A DNA stretch of 64,000 nucleotides from Progne subis subis (lineage: Eukaryota > Chordata > Aves > Passeriformes > Hirundinidae), in contig JAKJHU010000033.1 in NCBI GenBank assembly GCA_022316685.1, positions 2,532,321 to 2,596,320 on the forward strand, in the 5' to 3' direction. The notes under the pieces were generated by a model, which was given only the letters and a program-made list of their open reading frames with translations, was not told the origin of the DNA and made no database searches. Within the stretch, counting starts at the first letter, position 1. Each line of letters begins with the position of its first letter. Shown one piece after another: positions 25,191 through 38,990 of this stretch. The position numbers and the translations under genes are program-made.

Positions 25191-26206
25191 AAGGAAGTCA
25201 GGGTGTTTCCAGGCATTTTTCCACAGACTTTGGGTCAGGTCTTGTAAAAGTAATGAAGAGAAACATGTCTCACATATCAGGTACTTAGCCTGAGAACCTT
25301 CCCAGAGCCAGCCCTGGGCCAGACCCATGGGGATTGTGTACCTCAGGAGAAGCTGGCAAGAGCTGCTGCCCAGGCTGGGTGTCACCGGCAGAGCTCTGGC
25401 TCCTGGGTGCAGATGCTGTGCTGCAGAGCTCAGCCAGGATTTCCCCTCAAAACCTCCAATAATCCACAGCCTGTGCAGGTACTTCTGAATGTGACAGATG
25501 TGCTTTAAGAAATGTACAAGACTCAGAGCTCAGAACTGGTAAACAGCCCTGGCATTCTGCTGTATGACAAATGACATCACCTATGAAGTGTGCCTTGGTA
25601 TGGCAACAAATACTATGGCAACATCTGTAAGTGGAGCTAATTTTAGAAAAGAGGTGCCAGGCTACAGTAGCTCAGTTAAGGAAAAACAGTTGGACACTTT
25701 GTTCTTATAGCAGTCCTGTAGGTATGCAAATATATACAGCATAATCCTTCCCTCCCCTGCCTGGCCTCCCAATACCTATTCTCCAGTTACCGAATATTTT
25801 GCAGCAGTGCAGAGGCAGGTTTTAGGAAAAACACCCTTAAAGGAAAGCACAGATTTCTTGGGAAAGGGATAACTGTCCATTTTAAAAGACTTAAGGTACG
25901 TCTGCTTCTGGTTAGTCGTGCCTTTGGGAGAGGGTGGTCAGTCATTGGTGGATTTTTCTTAACTCTGTGTCTGTAGTCCAGTGCTAGAAGAGCCTCTCAC
26001 CCATATCCCTTGGGAAAAGCAGCAGCTTCATATTAGGAGCTGACTCTGAAAGGAGCTGAAATGTTGGATAGTTTTTCCTTGAGTGTTTTCAGCACACTTT
26101 TGACCTATCAGCATTTTCTGACCTATCCTATCTTGTCTTGAAATGTTCCCATTAAAATATTATGTAAATGGAATAGTGAAGCCAGCGTGGAAATTGGACA
26201 ATATGC

Positions 26207-26224
26207 AAAAAAAAAAAAAAAAAA
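26207..26224 (+). repeat. A18 homopolymer
   Basis: Eighteen consecutive A within unique sequence. Confidence 0.85.
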
Positions 26225-26652
26225 GTGTTAACTGTATGCTGAGGGCTGTGCTCTCTGCAGTGCATCTGTTCCCATTTCAGTCCCATCAACAGACAAAATA
26301 TTGCAGTGCAGATGTGCAGTTTGATAGGATGCTTGGGTCTGATGGCTCGAGAACATGAAAAATTCTCATGTCACCTCTTTGATGCCCTCTCCAACTGATT
26401 ACACAGTGGAGACCACAGAGTGCAAGAATCAGCTGGCTGATGTTGGAGCAATGCTGGAAATGTGTGAGTGCTGTCAAAACAGCTGTGTTCAAGCCAACAG
26501 TGCTGGCTGAAAGGCTGGTGGAAGAGCAGAAGGATGAGGTTGAAATGTGATGGATCCTGAGCAGCTCAGAATCTCACTTCTTTTTCTTACACAGGCATGG
26601 AGCTGTGGCAAATATGTTTGTAAAGTGAGGCAGTGGATGATTTTTAGATACG

Positions 26653-26683
26653 ATACTAGGGAAATTACAATACTAGGGAAATT
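26653..26683 (+). repeat. Two-copy direct repeat, 14-bp unit at 17-bp spacing
   Basis: ATACTAGGGAAATT occurs at 26653-26666 and again exactly at 26670-26683. It is a recent small tandem duplication by replication slippage. Confidence 0.95.
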
Positions 26684-27282
26684 GGTGAATATAGACAAGG
26701 ACTCCTTGATAGTAATTTTTTTTAGCTCATGTTTATGTAGGAGAGATCATAATATAAAGAGAGTCTTGGGACCTTGTTCACTGGAACAGATTGTTGCTTT
26801 GCTTTTCCTGCTTCATGGAGCAAAATTACCAAGTGATTAGTTACTTGTATGCACAGTGGGATTTTATCATGGGAAGATACATTTTAGAGAAGGAAACTTG
26901 ACATTAGAGTCTTCCTTCTGGAAATACTGGGTTACATACACTCTTGGTATAATCCTAAATAAAATGAAAAGAATGTCTAGAAGCAACGATGGGGATAAGC
27001 TGTGAAGTATTAACTGTGTGACTGCTGACTCATGGATATGGAAGTATTAAAGAAATTCCTAGGTTATAAAGGCTGAGGGAGTATTGTACTCAGACACTGC
27101 AAGATCATACAGGAGCAGAGAATCAGTCATAGACATTAAGCAGAGATTAATTCCTCATCTAACATCTGCTTGATCAAGAGCAAAACTCTTGGGACAACAT
27201 CCTATCTTGATTGTAAATTAGCAGTAATGAAGAATTTACCTTATCCATTAGTACAGTCTGCTGGAACAGTTGCCCTCCCTGT

Positions 27283-27283
<1 letters not shown>

Positions 27284-27316
<33 letters not shown>
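27284..27316 (+). repeat. T33 homopolymer
   Basis: Thirty-three consecutive T, the longest homopolymer in the window, followed by AATTATTTTTAAG. Length calls in such runs are prone to sequencing error. Confidence 0.9.
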
Positions 27317-27320
<4 letters not shown>

Positions 27321-28127
27321 ATTTTTAAGAAAAACACACAAAATAGAACAAAATAACTTCTTACCCATGCTTGTCTAGCTTGAGTTTATCACGTTTTAGC
27401 TCTTAGTCCTTTTGACTGAATGGAAAGGCCCTCTACTTCCCTGAGCAGGTACTCACATCCTCTTTAAAGACCAGTTGTTTTTCATAATGCAGCAGGTTTT
27501 TCTACTCTAACAGTTCCTGTTTGGGCAACTCTTCTCTTGACAAATGGCAGCAAATCCAATGTCCTCAGGCTCCTCATGTTCCAGTTTATAATGTGGGAAG
27601 AGAATTCTCGGAAAGGTGCTCTTTGTAGAAGTGCAGCTCTGCACATCCTCAGATTCCTAGATTTAAAGCCCAGTGAAGTAATGATAATAATCTAATTGTA
27701 TAGTGCAGCCCAGAGAATCTCACTCAATAATTTCTACATTGAGTCCTCAGTGTAGTTTGAAGTATTGCTTCTTGGCTGGAAACATACTCAGTCTTTACTA
27801 ATACTTATAGTCTTTCAATTATGTGATCTGATTTGCATTGCTGCTAGACCTGCATTTCATTTTTGATGCTGCAGCAAATGGACTCTGGGCTGAGTTGGCC
27901 AAATTCAGTGACGCTGAAAGACAGGCTGGTTTGTGATATATCTGAGAGCCTCAGCCCCTGTGAAATTTCAAATTGCAGCCATGATTCCTGGATGATGAAA
28001 ACCAAGCATTGGAGCTCTTTGTTCCTCACTTTCCCTTTCATGGCATAATAATTATTTGCAAAAAGAGCTGAGGGCAAAAAATTCAGGAGGTGATGAAATA
28101 GAGCACTGGCTCATTCATGAGGATAAC

Positions 28128-28152
28128 TTTTTTTTTTTTTTTTTTTTTTTTT
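28128..28152 (+). repeat. T25 homopolymer
   Basis: Twenty-five consecutive T followed by AATATC. Simple repeat. Confidence 0.9.
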
Positions 28153-30082
28153 AATATCTTTATCTTTAAAAGACCTTTGAAAGAGAGAATTTTTCTTCTT
28201 GAGCCTGAGGATTGAGAAATTTTTCTTCCTTTTCAACTCTGCCAAAGGCTTCATGGCTGATGAGTGCATCCCTGGAGGGAGGCAGAGACTCAAGATCTCT
28301 GTGGATCTTGGCTGTTGCTGGTGCCTAAGGGAAAGGAGAATCTTTACTTGAGCTTGGTGATGCTGTAAGATAGATTAAGATTCCATGTTGCGGGCATCTT
28401 GAATGCAGCCAGCCTCAAGGCTGGACAGAGGGGACAAGGCTGAGCCACCAGCATAGGTGCGTCCCTTTGTTGGATGTGTTGTTGGGTCCATGACTGCTGT
28501 GGTGTCTGCTGGCTCCTGTGCTCTGTGGGTGCCTCTGCAGCCTGGGTGCAGCCTCCATCAGGTTTTGCATCACCTGGGAGCTGTTATCAAACAGGAGATG
28601 GTGCTCAGTGGCCCCAGCTCCTCATCACCCGCTGGGAATGCAGTACATTGAATGGCAGGTGCAACCAGAAGACCCCTGCAGGTGAAGGTCCTGTGTGCCT
28701 TGGTTGGAATAAGGGCAGCTGTAGAGTTAAAGGCACTGTGCTCTTAGGAAAATTGGGTGAGGTTCCCAGCTCCTCTTTGTTTCCCCTGCAAAAGTTCCTC
28801 TTGGCTCGAAAGAAAAAAAAAAAATCGTAATTCCATGGCTTTGTTCTTCTAAAATAGGAGGGGGTGAACAGCAGAATAATGGTGGAGGATTTTATTTCCT
28901 GTGGCTATAAGACCAGGAGAGTACAGATAAAGCATGCAGCTTTTCTACTGCGGTAACTGATTCGGTATTTTCTCAAGATATGGTCTTGGCTAGTCTGACT
29001 GTTCTGGCACAAAAAAATGGCTTCACATTCTGGAACAGCTGGCTTGTGTTTCTTCATGTTATTAATTACCTGAAAATAGCTTTTTTCTTTATACATGTGT
29101 TTTAGTTTATCTTCCTAGACTGGGATATTTTATTTTTAGCCTTGCAACTGTAGTATTTACTTCTCTCATGTATTTTCAGGTGCAGTGGAAAGACGCTCAC
29201 TGCACAAAATAAAACACAGTTTCTATTTGTATTAGATTGCAGATCCCACTGCATTAAGGAGAAAAAGCTGTGTGTGATTCCCTGCCATTAAATACTTGTT
29301 AGGTTGTTTATAGTGTTTTAAAATTAAAACCTCATCTGGTCATTTCAGCATTTGTCACCTTCTACTTTTCTGCCTCTCAATAGACCATTTACAAGTGTTT
29401 CTATTGGCTTTTTCTGCCTAGCAACATTTGTTGCAAGTAGTTTAGGAAAAAAAATGGTTTTCCATCATAAATCCAAAACTGCAGCAGGACTTAACAACCT
29501 TTAGTTATCTTTCCTCAGAGTTCTCTTTAGAAAGAAAGAGCTATCTGATGTGATAAAAATGAAGACTTGGTGCTATGAAATCTCTGTTTACATTCTGCAA
29601 ACATGACGTTTTTCCATTAGAGTCTGTTTTATATGAAGGAAATTGTGAGCTGTCCTTCACTTCTATTCTCTTTGCTGAAATAACACAGTGGGGCTGGGAT
29701 GTTTGTGGCTGATTGCTGTGGCATGGAAGAGAACTCTGGGACTGGTGTCTCTGGTACTGCATGCTGAGGGAGGGCCCAAGTGAGAGGCCAGCTTGACAAA
29801 TTGCTCTGCAGAGAACAATCTCTTCCCTGCAAGTTTGTGCTCTCTTTCTGCTGCACAGGTCTAATGTGACCAATTACATTTTGTTGTATTTAAGCTGTGA
29901 CATTTCTGTACTTTGTTTGGTGGCCAGTTCCATATTTTAAGTGCCAGAGCTGCCCCAAAGTTGGATTTTCTATCTGACAAGACAGAGATATTTCAATTTC
30001 TTAGTCCATCTAGACATTTTGATGAAGTATCTCCAATGGGCACTTACAGATTTTTAGTGACATTTGGCCTAATATTTCTTTC

Positions 30083-30156
30083 TTTTTTTTTTTTTTTTTT
30101 TGTTTCAATTTTTACAGCCATTTTAAAGAGGTAAATAAGATTTTTTTTTTTTTTTT
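30083..30156 (+). repeat. Pair of T runs (T19 and T16)
   Basis: T19 at 30083-30101 and T16 at 30141-30156 are separated by about 40 bp of mixed sequence. Both are simple homopolymers. Confidence 0.85.
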
Positions 30157-30807
30157 CTGGCTGAATCTAACAGAAATTGGATCAAGCTTCTAGACCTTTC
30201 ACATTCTGATGATTACTAATAACTCCATGTCTTTTCTTTGCCAAATTGCATGTCTGATTATTTTAATCTCACCCACAAAAAGTAAGCTTCACCATGGAAC
30301 ACATAATTTTATTTACTCCATGAATTTTGCCCAAATTCTTGTTATTCACTCAATATGATTAAAAACTGTTTTTTAATTGAAAATTAATCTGCAGGATTCA
30401 TTGGAGATCCCTAACAGAGAATAGTTAAGATCTGACTCTGATCTGTTTAACTAAGTATAGTTTTCCCAGTGCTACATATAGATGGATTATAGGAAGAAAA
30501 TATTTTAATAGCTTCTTCCCTAAAAACCATTGGTTATACAACAGTCAGGGTGATGATGGTTTTTATTAAACATAAGCTTGCTTTCAATGGCTTTGGATTT
30601 CGTTGTGTTGAAGTACCAATAATCTAGAAGAAGAAATCTATCGTAGCAATGGTTTCAAGTGCATTTTGCAGATAAAATGTAGATAGCATTCTTCACACAG
30701 TGTCATTTAACCAGAGCTCGTGTAGGAAAGAAAGAGAGTCAAATGGAGTGTTTATTGAATTGTGCTGATGTTTTTCTTTCTGTCAAAAACTAATATTGCA
30801 AATATGC

Positions 30808-30835
30808 TTTTTTTTTTTTTTTTTTTTTTTTTTTT
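30808..30835 (+). repeat. T28 homopolymer
   Basis: Twenty-eight consecutive T followed by CCTTCTTC. Confidence 0.9.
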
Positions 30836-33290
30836 CCTTCTTCTTTCATGGCACCAGTCTTTCGTAACAGTACTTGACCATGTTTGAATTTTTAAGATCT
30901 TGTGGCTGTTCTGCCTTGTGGTTGCATTGGAAGTTCAACCTCTTTGGAGTACAGCACCTCAGAAGTCTTTACAGATGCTTTCAAAGTCCTCCATGAGGGA
31001 GATTTGGAGGCTTCCCCACAAGCTGAAGATCTGCCTTTAGCTTGGAAATCTTTACATTTCAGTGCACATCTGTTTGCAATGGTTATTCAAGTTTAAAGCA
31101 AGTTCACTGGAAATGGTGTCTGAATTCCTCATCTCTGGAACTCTTGCAGTTGGTATAGAATGAGGAAACTCTTCAGGTGGGAGCAGAGGTCAGGAATGAA
31201 ACTGAGGCTTCTATATTTTTCACGTTGGCCATATGCAGATGGTCGCACTTCATTTGCTCGAGGAATGTGAAGTCATTGCATTCAGATTATTGTAGAAATA
31301 GAAATGGTTGCATTATTAGTATAAATGTCATAGGAAGCCTTAAGGACCAAGCTTATTTGTACCTGCATTTTTTTCTGTACGAAGTTAAACACGGACTTAT
31401 CAAAAGCATTTATTGTACACACCCCCTAGTGCCTCACCTCTGTATTCAAACCTCAGGCTGGGTGCATGAAAGCCTTGTTTTTTAGATATTGTCTGCAAGG
31501 ATTTAATGCTGTCACACTCTGCTAACTGACAGTTTTCAAAGGATAGCCTCTGCTTCCTATGCTGGTTGCCAACAGTAAAAACTTTTTGCATGTTTGGTGT
31601 TCAGTGTTTACTGCTCAAGTTGTTTGGTTGGTTGGGGGTTCACATGTGAGATCAGAGGGTTGTAAGGAAGATGCTGCTGAGAAAATTAATCTCTCAGGGA
31701 CAAAGTAAAATGGATTTTAAGAAGGAAGATGTTTCAGAAGATAGATGTAGGAAAATTTAGTGTGTTTTGATTAGGTCGTCAATGCTGCATACTTAAGCTG
31801 AAGATCAACTCTCATTAAGTTTAATTGGACATCTGTATTATGTAGGTGTCTTTGAAAATCTTTCCCTTTATACATTCCTCTTTTTCTGCACAGGCAATAT
31901 TACCCACAGAAATTCATCTGGTCTCCAAATTATAAAGTTTTTTTAAGTTTCTTTTTCACTAAGGGAGAAGTTAGATGAGTATTTTATTTATGGGATGAAG
32001 TAGATATTTGTCCTGTTCAGCTACTAATAGTATTTGTATAAATCACTTAATAAAATTAACATTGGTGTTCTGATATTCTCATTGGGACCCAGTATATATT
32101 TTTAAATGGGAATATTTTAATAATGCAAATATCTCCCAAACAAACATTCACACTTGCATCTTTCAAACACCTGAAAAATGACAGCTGGAAATGGAATGCA
32201 TGTTTGGAAAACAGTAATGAAACTTAGAGTGAACAGATGTTTTTCTTTGGAGTCTGGCAGTTTCTCTAGGAGATCTGTTGTGGCCTGGGACCACAGTCAG
32301 TTAGAAGGTGGGTTTCTGCATTTTCTTTTACTGCTCTACATCCTTCTCTGGCTTGTAGCTCACCTGTTTGGCAGCATTCTGTGATTATCAGGAGTCAGGG
32401 CAATACAATTCTGTGAAAACCCCACATGGCAAAGTTTTCAAGGAGTATCCATGGAGAGGAGAGCTGGGGCACAACTAACTTTGAGTGACATATGTCAGGG
32501 GAAGAGCTTGGTGCTGTACTCCAGGAGCTGGGCTGGCTGGCCTTTATGGTGCCTGGCACTGATGGGGGTCGCTTGCCAGCTCTCCCTTGGCTGAGTGGAC
32601 AGGGGAAGGTTGGTGCCATGTGAGAGCTGTTGGGATGTGGTGACTCTGTTGCCTCTGTTGCTTTTCTCCAGTCCACAAACCCTGCAGAGAGCATCTCGAG
32701 AAAGCCCTACCTGGCAGTGTGCCCTCTTTTGCTTCTGCATCTAGAAACAATTCTTTTTTTTGGACCAAGTGTAAGGTGATATCAAAGATGTTTTCACTTC
32801 TCTCAAAGGTTATTATTTTAAAGGGCAAATAATGCCCAGAGCAGGATTTTACCATTCCCTCTGTATTTTTTTTCTGGTGACAAGCTGATTACTTTTCCTG
32901 CCATTTTATTTTCTTGTTTTTCCTTTTTTCCTGAACTTCCAACTGCCATGAAAACTCCCAAGTGGTTTTGCCCAAATGCATGCAGGTGAGCTTTTAAATT
33001 TGAATTACTCAGTAGATAAATGAGGATCAGTTGCTATATTTAATTATGCAGTCTTCTGTAATGTGTCTCCAAAAAGCATTCATCTTATGGATAGTAATTA
33101 TTCTTAGCATGCCCATCTGAGTGAGATTATACTTTGGTAATTGGTTTTGAATCCTATATCCATTTTATTTTAAGCAGTACTCACTTTAATCCTTTCTATC
33201 AATGTTTGGGGATTGAAAGTGAGGTGAGCATGTGGCAGGAGCAAGGAAAGGATTTCTCTTTTTCTTTGTTAGGATGCTGCCAAGCTGACA

Positions 33291-33328
33291 TGGTGGAAGT
33301 GGAGGGTGGCTGGTGGTGGTTGGTGATG
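33291..33328 (+). repeat. GGT/GGA-rich stretch with weak G-quadruplex potential
   Basis: A run of closely spaced GG doublets and one GGG (tggtggaagtggagggtggc, then tggtggtggttgg). It could support a two-tetrad quadruplex on the sense strand or in the pre-mRNA. Simple compositional bias is the other reading. Confidence 0.4.
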
Positions 33329-36300
33329 ACAAGAAGGCTGCTGTCTTGTTTGTGCTCACACTGATACTCTGCACATTGAGGATGCCCAGGCAGCTTGTGC
33401 AGACTCTCCTGCTATTGCTGGTCCTGGAGCTGCAGTGAAAGTGTCAGACACTTCTGCGTGACTATTTTTCTCTTTGTGGCTTATGCGTAGACCAGTGTCC
33501 TGGCAACCTTGGGCAGCAGGTGGTCAAATAGCTCTTTTTATGCTTTTGAAATGGACATTATGGTTCTTTAGCTAAGTACCTGTATCAGACAGATCTGAAG
33601 TGTTTGTTTTGTGGCTTTATTTTCTTTTTCTATGCTCATTTGGTCTTGTTGGTCACACTGGCTATTTTGTTTATGCAAATAAGCTCAGATGATGCTTTCT
33701 GCAAAGATGAGTTGGGTATCTCCATGCTCATCTCTTCATTTCCCTTCAGTGAGAAGCCGAGCAGAGGAGTTGACATGATGCTTTCATGATCCTTGTGTGT
33801 TTTTGTAGCCAGAGGCAATAACTCTTAATACAGAGGAAAAAGAAAAAAGGAGAAAATGCTCATGGCTGGGTTTATGGCTGCTGACAATGTGGAAGCTCTT
33901 TGTATTGCCCTGATGTTTTAAATAGATCCCCTCAATCTCAGCACGGTGTAGCCCTTTGCCATGGATTGTCTCAAATACATCTGGTGCCCCCAGAGATCTC
34001 TCTTTGAAAGCCTTTCTGGTAAACTGCTTATTCTTCCCCGCTCAGCACAATCCATCTGTGGAGCTGTGTGGAAGGACAGGGAGCAGAGAGCCTTTCCTTC
34101 TCCCAAACTCCCTGCCCTCTGACCTGTGCAGCATTTATGTGGCACTAGACTTGAAGAGTTTCCTTGTACCAGGGAAACATGGCATCCTCTGATAGGTCAT
34201 TCCCTCGAGCAAAGGCCATTGTGTTTACACAGCACAGGCTATAAACACAGCTCTTGGGAGAAACTGAAATCTCTGTTCAAAGGCTGGTTGCTAAAATCCT
34301 CAACCCTGCATGAAAAAACAGTCTGGTATGCCAGAATAGCCCCCTAATTCTCTGGAAGCAGAAGAGCTGCTTGCTGAGTACCCACACCATTTACTGCTTC
34401 CCTTTGCACTCTGCTCATGTCTGCTACCAGTAACGAGGATGTGTTCAGTCCCAGACAGGCGTACCCTGAACGAGTTTGTCAAACCAGACAGATCCAAGTG
34501 ACTTGTTTGAGTTCCCTAGTTCCATTTGGGGTTTTAAAAAAATGGCAGCTGCCACATGTTATTACAGATGAGTGTTAAGGTGGTGTTAATTTTGAGTGGC
34601 AGGATTCATCTAGTTCCTGGTGGGAAAAGTGGCATTGTGACAGTAAACTTTGCCATCTTGTGAAAGGTTTTTCTTACAGGGATTAATATTCCATTTGCAG
34701 GAAGGAATTTGTAATTGTTCTTCCTCATACATAAGCAACAACAATATTCCTACTAAAGGAGTGAAAAGGTAGGTTAAGAATTGTTCTCTGCTCGGGAGAG
34801 GTAAGCTAGAGACATGTTTGAGAACATGGGTTAACTGTCTGTCCACCCTAAGAAATGATGTCAGGAAACCAAAATTTCATCCTGGGATTCCTGCCTATCC
34901 CATCTTTGTGACTTGGAAAAAGCTGGATGGGCTTAGTTATTTCTCACTGAGATCTGCCCGCCATCTAACTTAAAAAACAAACAAAGAACATCCTTCCATT
35001 CATTTTATTCTTGTTATTTGGGGGCAAAATCCCCCACCATAACACAGAAAATGAGTTTGGGATGCTGCTAACAGGCAGGGAGGTAACCTTCTCATGCAAG
35101 TCTATCTCCACTGAGGGCTGAACACTTCATGAATGTGGATGCTAGGATTAGGAATAATTATTAACATCCTGGGGAGGTAAGGATGGGCAAACCAGCATGC
35201 ACTGCCTTGTCAAACCAGATGTCATCAGCACTAGAGCTAGTCAGTCTTTCATTTTTATTGTATTTGTGACATCTCTAATTTCCTTGGCATAATGCCCTTT
35301 ATACACAAGTATAAAATGTGCAACTAGTCTTTGCTTTGCTCTGTTCTTGTAACATGAGAGTGATTCTGTGTTTTTATTAATTTAACTTTCTGTAAGCTAA
35401 CAGATTGCCATAAAAAAACTCAGAATTTCTCAACCAGTGCAGCTAATAGCTGTATTTCAGCAAAGGTCCCATGGTACGTGTTGAACAATAACTACCACTT
35501 CTGTGCCACTTGCAGTTTTTAATTGAATTTCTATCCCATGGATATCATGTCAGAGCCATTCATCTGCTCCAATAAGTCTTCTGATATTAAACAAGTTCTT
35601 CCAAGTTATTCTTGTAGTACAAATACTGCTCGATGGTTGATTTGCATTGCATATACACTGGTCTGGGGAAGGTAATGCAGTGCAGAAAATCTTAGCTTGT
35701 GTAGGCCCAAAGCAATTATTTTTGCTGAAATTATTGTACCTTTCCACTTCTTTTCATGTTGGATTGATAAGATCTGCTCTTTTTGTCCTGCTTAGAGTGA
35801 GACACTGACATTAGAAAAAAAAATTACAGCTCTCTAGTCTGGACAAAATCACTCCTTGTTTCTGAGATGATGCTCTTGCTTAGAAGCTCTGACTCTTGGA
35901 GCCCACTGCACTGGCATGAACTTGGACCAGACTGTAGTGTAAACAGCTCTGGAGCAATAAACTGACTCTGCTGTAGCTGTGCTCTTGGGTTCAGTGCATG
36001 GAGCTGCACCAATCCACGGTGCAGTCTTTGCTGTCACCTTAACTCTGCCTTTTTCTTTAATTCTCTAACCTTTTTCAAAAGGTGAACCAAATCATTGTGT
36101 TTTATGGAATGAAAAAGTTTAAACTCCAACTTCCCTCTGCCAGGTTCAGAGACTTATGTCTGACAGTGTCTTTATGATACTGAAGCACTACAGTCTATGA
36201 CTAGTGACTTATTTTAGGGCTCTTTTTATTGAATGGTGAATTTCACTGATGGCATAGAGTAAACAAAAGCGGGGTGAGGTTTCTATCCAAATTGGGGAGA

Positions 36301-38894
36301 GGGTGTCCATCACTAGACTCTTCGGGAGGGAAGGTATGATCTGTGTTTGCTGGCCAGCAGTAAGAAAAATCAGAAGGAATGTCTTCATCGCTGGAATAGA
36401 AATGAAACACTGTCTGGCAAAGCTCTTGATGGGAGTTTCCTCAGGAGCTGCAACAAGAAGCGCAAGCACACCATACTAAGTATTAATTACATAGAGATTC
36501 CAAGTGCAAAATTAATGGTAATTTCCCAGAATGATTTTCCCTCTCCCGTTTTCTATAGATTATTAGTATACTGAAATCTATTTGGGAATTAATAACTCAA
36601 TCACCTGCGAAGTCATAGTGACCCCAAACAGCAGGGCTCTGGAGTTGCTACCTCCCAGCTGGAGTTCAGTCTGACAGTCTCAAGCCTGTCTCCCTCTCTT
36701 TTCAAGTCTGAAGGACCTGCACTTAGGAGGGTGCAGAGAATCACTCAAATAACTGGCCTGTTCTTGGTTTGATGTGCCAATACATGATGGTTGTCAGGGT
36801 CTGCCCTTCAGCATGCTTACAAGAAGTTCTCAGGTAACTGCTCCTCTTCAGATTTCTGGTGTGAGGCAGGTCTGTGTGGGGTGCAGGTTGTGTCAAGGCC
36901 CCCAGGCTGCCCACATGTGAAGAGAAGTTGCTCAGCTTGCCAGCCAGGGGTTTCAACTAGGAGGCATTCCATTTTTAATTTTTTTTTAAAGCATCTTGGA
37001 GAATAAATTCCCTTAATGGTGTGCCTGTTGTGATGACAAGGTGTCACCTGCTCTGTGGCATAGGGGCCGAAGGACATCTGGGTATTGCTGAATGGGCATC
37101 ATTGGAATCTGTTTCATGCATGAAGAAGAGTCTGCCTGAGGGTATCCTGGTGTCCAGAGCCTTGCTGTAACAACAGCATTTGCTGTACTTATTTGCATCC
37201 TGCTTTCTCTATTCAACATCATGCCGGGGTGTTCATGGGACATGGTTTAGTACTCACTTGGCTGGATTCAACCTGTTTTCAGTTCTCACTGAGCTATCCA
37301 GGAGGCATTTCAAAGCATGAAGCAAAATCCCATTTAGAGCCTGTCTTGAAACCTCGGTGTGAAAAACCCTGCCTCTTTATCTTCCTTGTAAGGTTGCAAC
37401 TATGATATTAGCTTGTGACAGCAATTATTGATGGTGTCATTAAGGATGAGATAGAATTCCTGGAAATGCATTTAATATTTTCCCTTTTTTGCTGCGGGGA
37501 CACTGATAAGTGGTGGCAGAATGAGATGTAAAAAAATAAAAAGAGACAGAGAGAAGGTGGGGGTTAAAGAAACCCTTGTTTATCGTTTGCCCTCATCCAT
37601 GAGGAAGGGAGAATAATTCATGAAACTTTGTGTACTAGAGCTATTAAAATGCAATCTTTGCAAAACAATGACTTGTAGCACAACCCCATCATTATTTATT
37701 TTCTCTATTTTCAGCATCAGTTGTGTAAAGCATGGACAAAGAAATAACCCCTTTAGAAAGCACTCCCAACGTGCTGTTACAGTTGGCTTGAAAAGACAGC
37801 TGCTATTTCACCACACTGCTTTGATTATTACAAATGCATTGTTTTAAAGCTTAGCAGCTGTGTAATAGTACATGATGCATATGTACACAATGTTGTATCT
37901 CTCTCTGTGTTCCCTCTTTCAGTAATCACTGCACTTAAAGCTCACTATGAACTTTATTGATCCATGATTGTAGCTCGTTAACACAGACCTATTCTTTTGC
38001 ATCTGAGTCAAGGACAAATAAATATTTGTGTCTAAAATGGACTCTGGGGGAAGGTTTTTTGTCTACATGGACTGTGATTATTATAGACACACACTAGAGA
38101 GGTTAAAGAGGTACTGAGAAAGGGAGGGATGGGGGGAAATGAACTGGGGGAAGCTTGGTTAAGATCAGCAGATTTCCTGTGGTGGGAGATTCCTCTCACC
38201 ATTTTCTATTTTCAACTGCCTAAGTGATGCAGGTTCACTGTGGTGCTTACTTAAAAATGGATGATGCAGGATGTTCCAAGGAACACACTGTACTGTATTG
38301 AGGGTTCCAGTTTTGGATGGGATGAGTAGTTGCTTTTGGACACATAATAGCTGAGGGTCTAATGTTAGAACATGAGCAATCTGCAGCATACTCAAGGCAC
38401 TGCTGTGAATCCAGCAGGTTTCTTGTCCAGGTGTCCTCACAAAGGGGCCCTTTGAAGGGACAAAGGTGAGGGAAGAAAATTCATCTGTTCTGGGCCACTG
38501 GTCATTCATCACTGCCCTGATTCTTTGGAATAAACTGCAGAGATGAACCACTTTCCCTGCATGTTCTTCTGTTCAGGGTGTCCATGCACTGCACACTGAC
38601 CATGACTAAATGCTTATGCAGAAATCACAATGGCAACATGTGAATCTCCCTCTTCTGTACCCATATTTTCATTTTCTCCGCTGTCCTCAGAGTAAAACCT
38701 GCAGAAGTGTGCACAGACAAGTCTGCAGAACTGCCTCTGCACCAGGTGGTTGATCAGACCCCTGTTTACTGCAGGGGGTTTGTAGTCAGAGCATTCCTGT
38801 TCAGTCTGCAGGAAGATTCATTTCCAGAATGTTAAAGCCGATGTTAAACCATGTGGCTTCTGGTAAGGCAGCTAAAAGGGGTAGGGAAATGGCC

Positions 38895-38990
38895 AATGAT
38901 GAGTTGCCACTATTTCCTAATTAATCACAGGCTATTGCAATTTACCTGCTAAAAGATGGGCAACTCTTTATGCTGACATTATCCATGGGG
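38895..38990. promoter_or_regulatory. Candidate conserved non-coding element
   Basis: GGCCAATGATGAG (CCAAT core) is followed by TTTCCTAATTAATCACAGG and TATTGCAATTTACC (C/EBP-like TTGCAAT). These motif cores sit within about 80 bp of unique sequence. Composition-based inference only. Confidence 0.22.

Noticed and set aside
32395..32855. Three overlapping minus-strand open frames of 81-103 codons
   Set aside because: All three frames open in the same place points to a low stop-codon density by chance, not to a gene.
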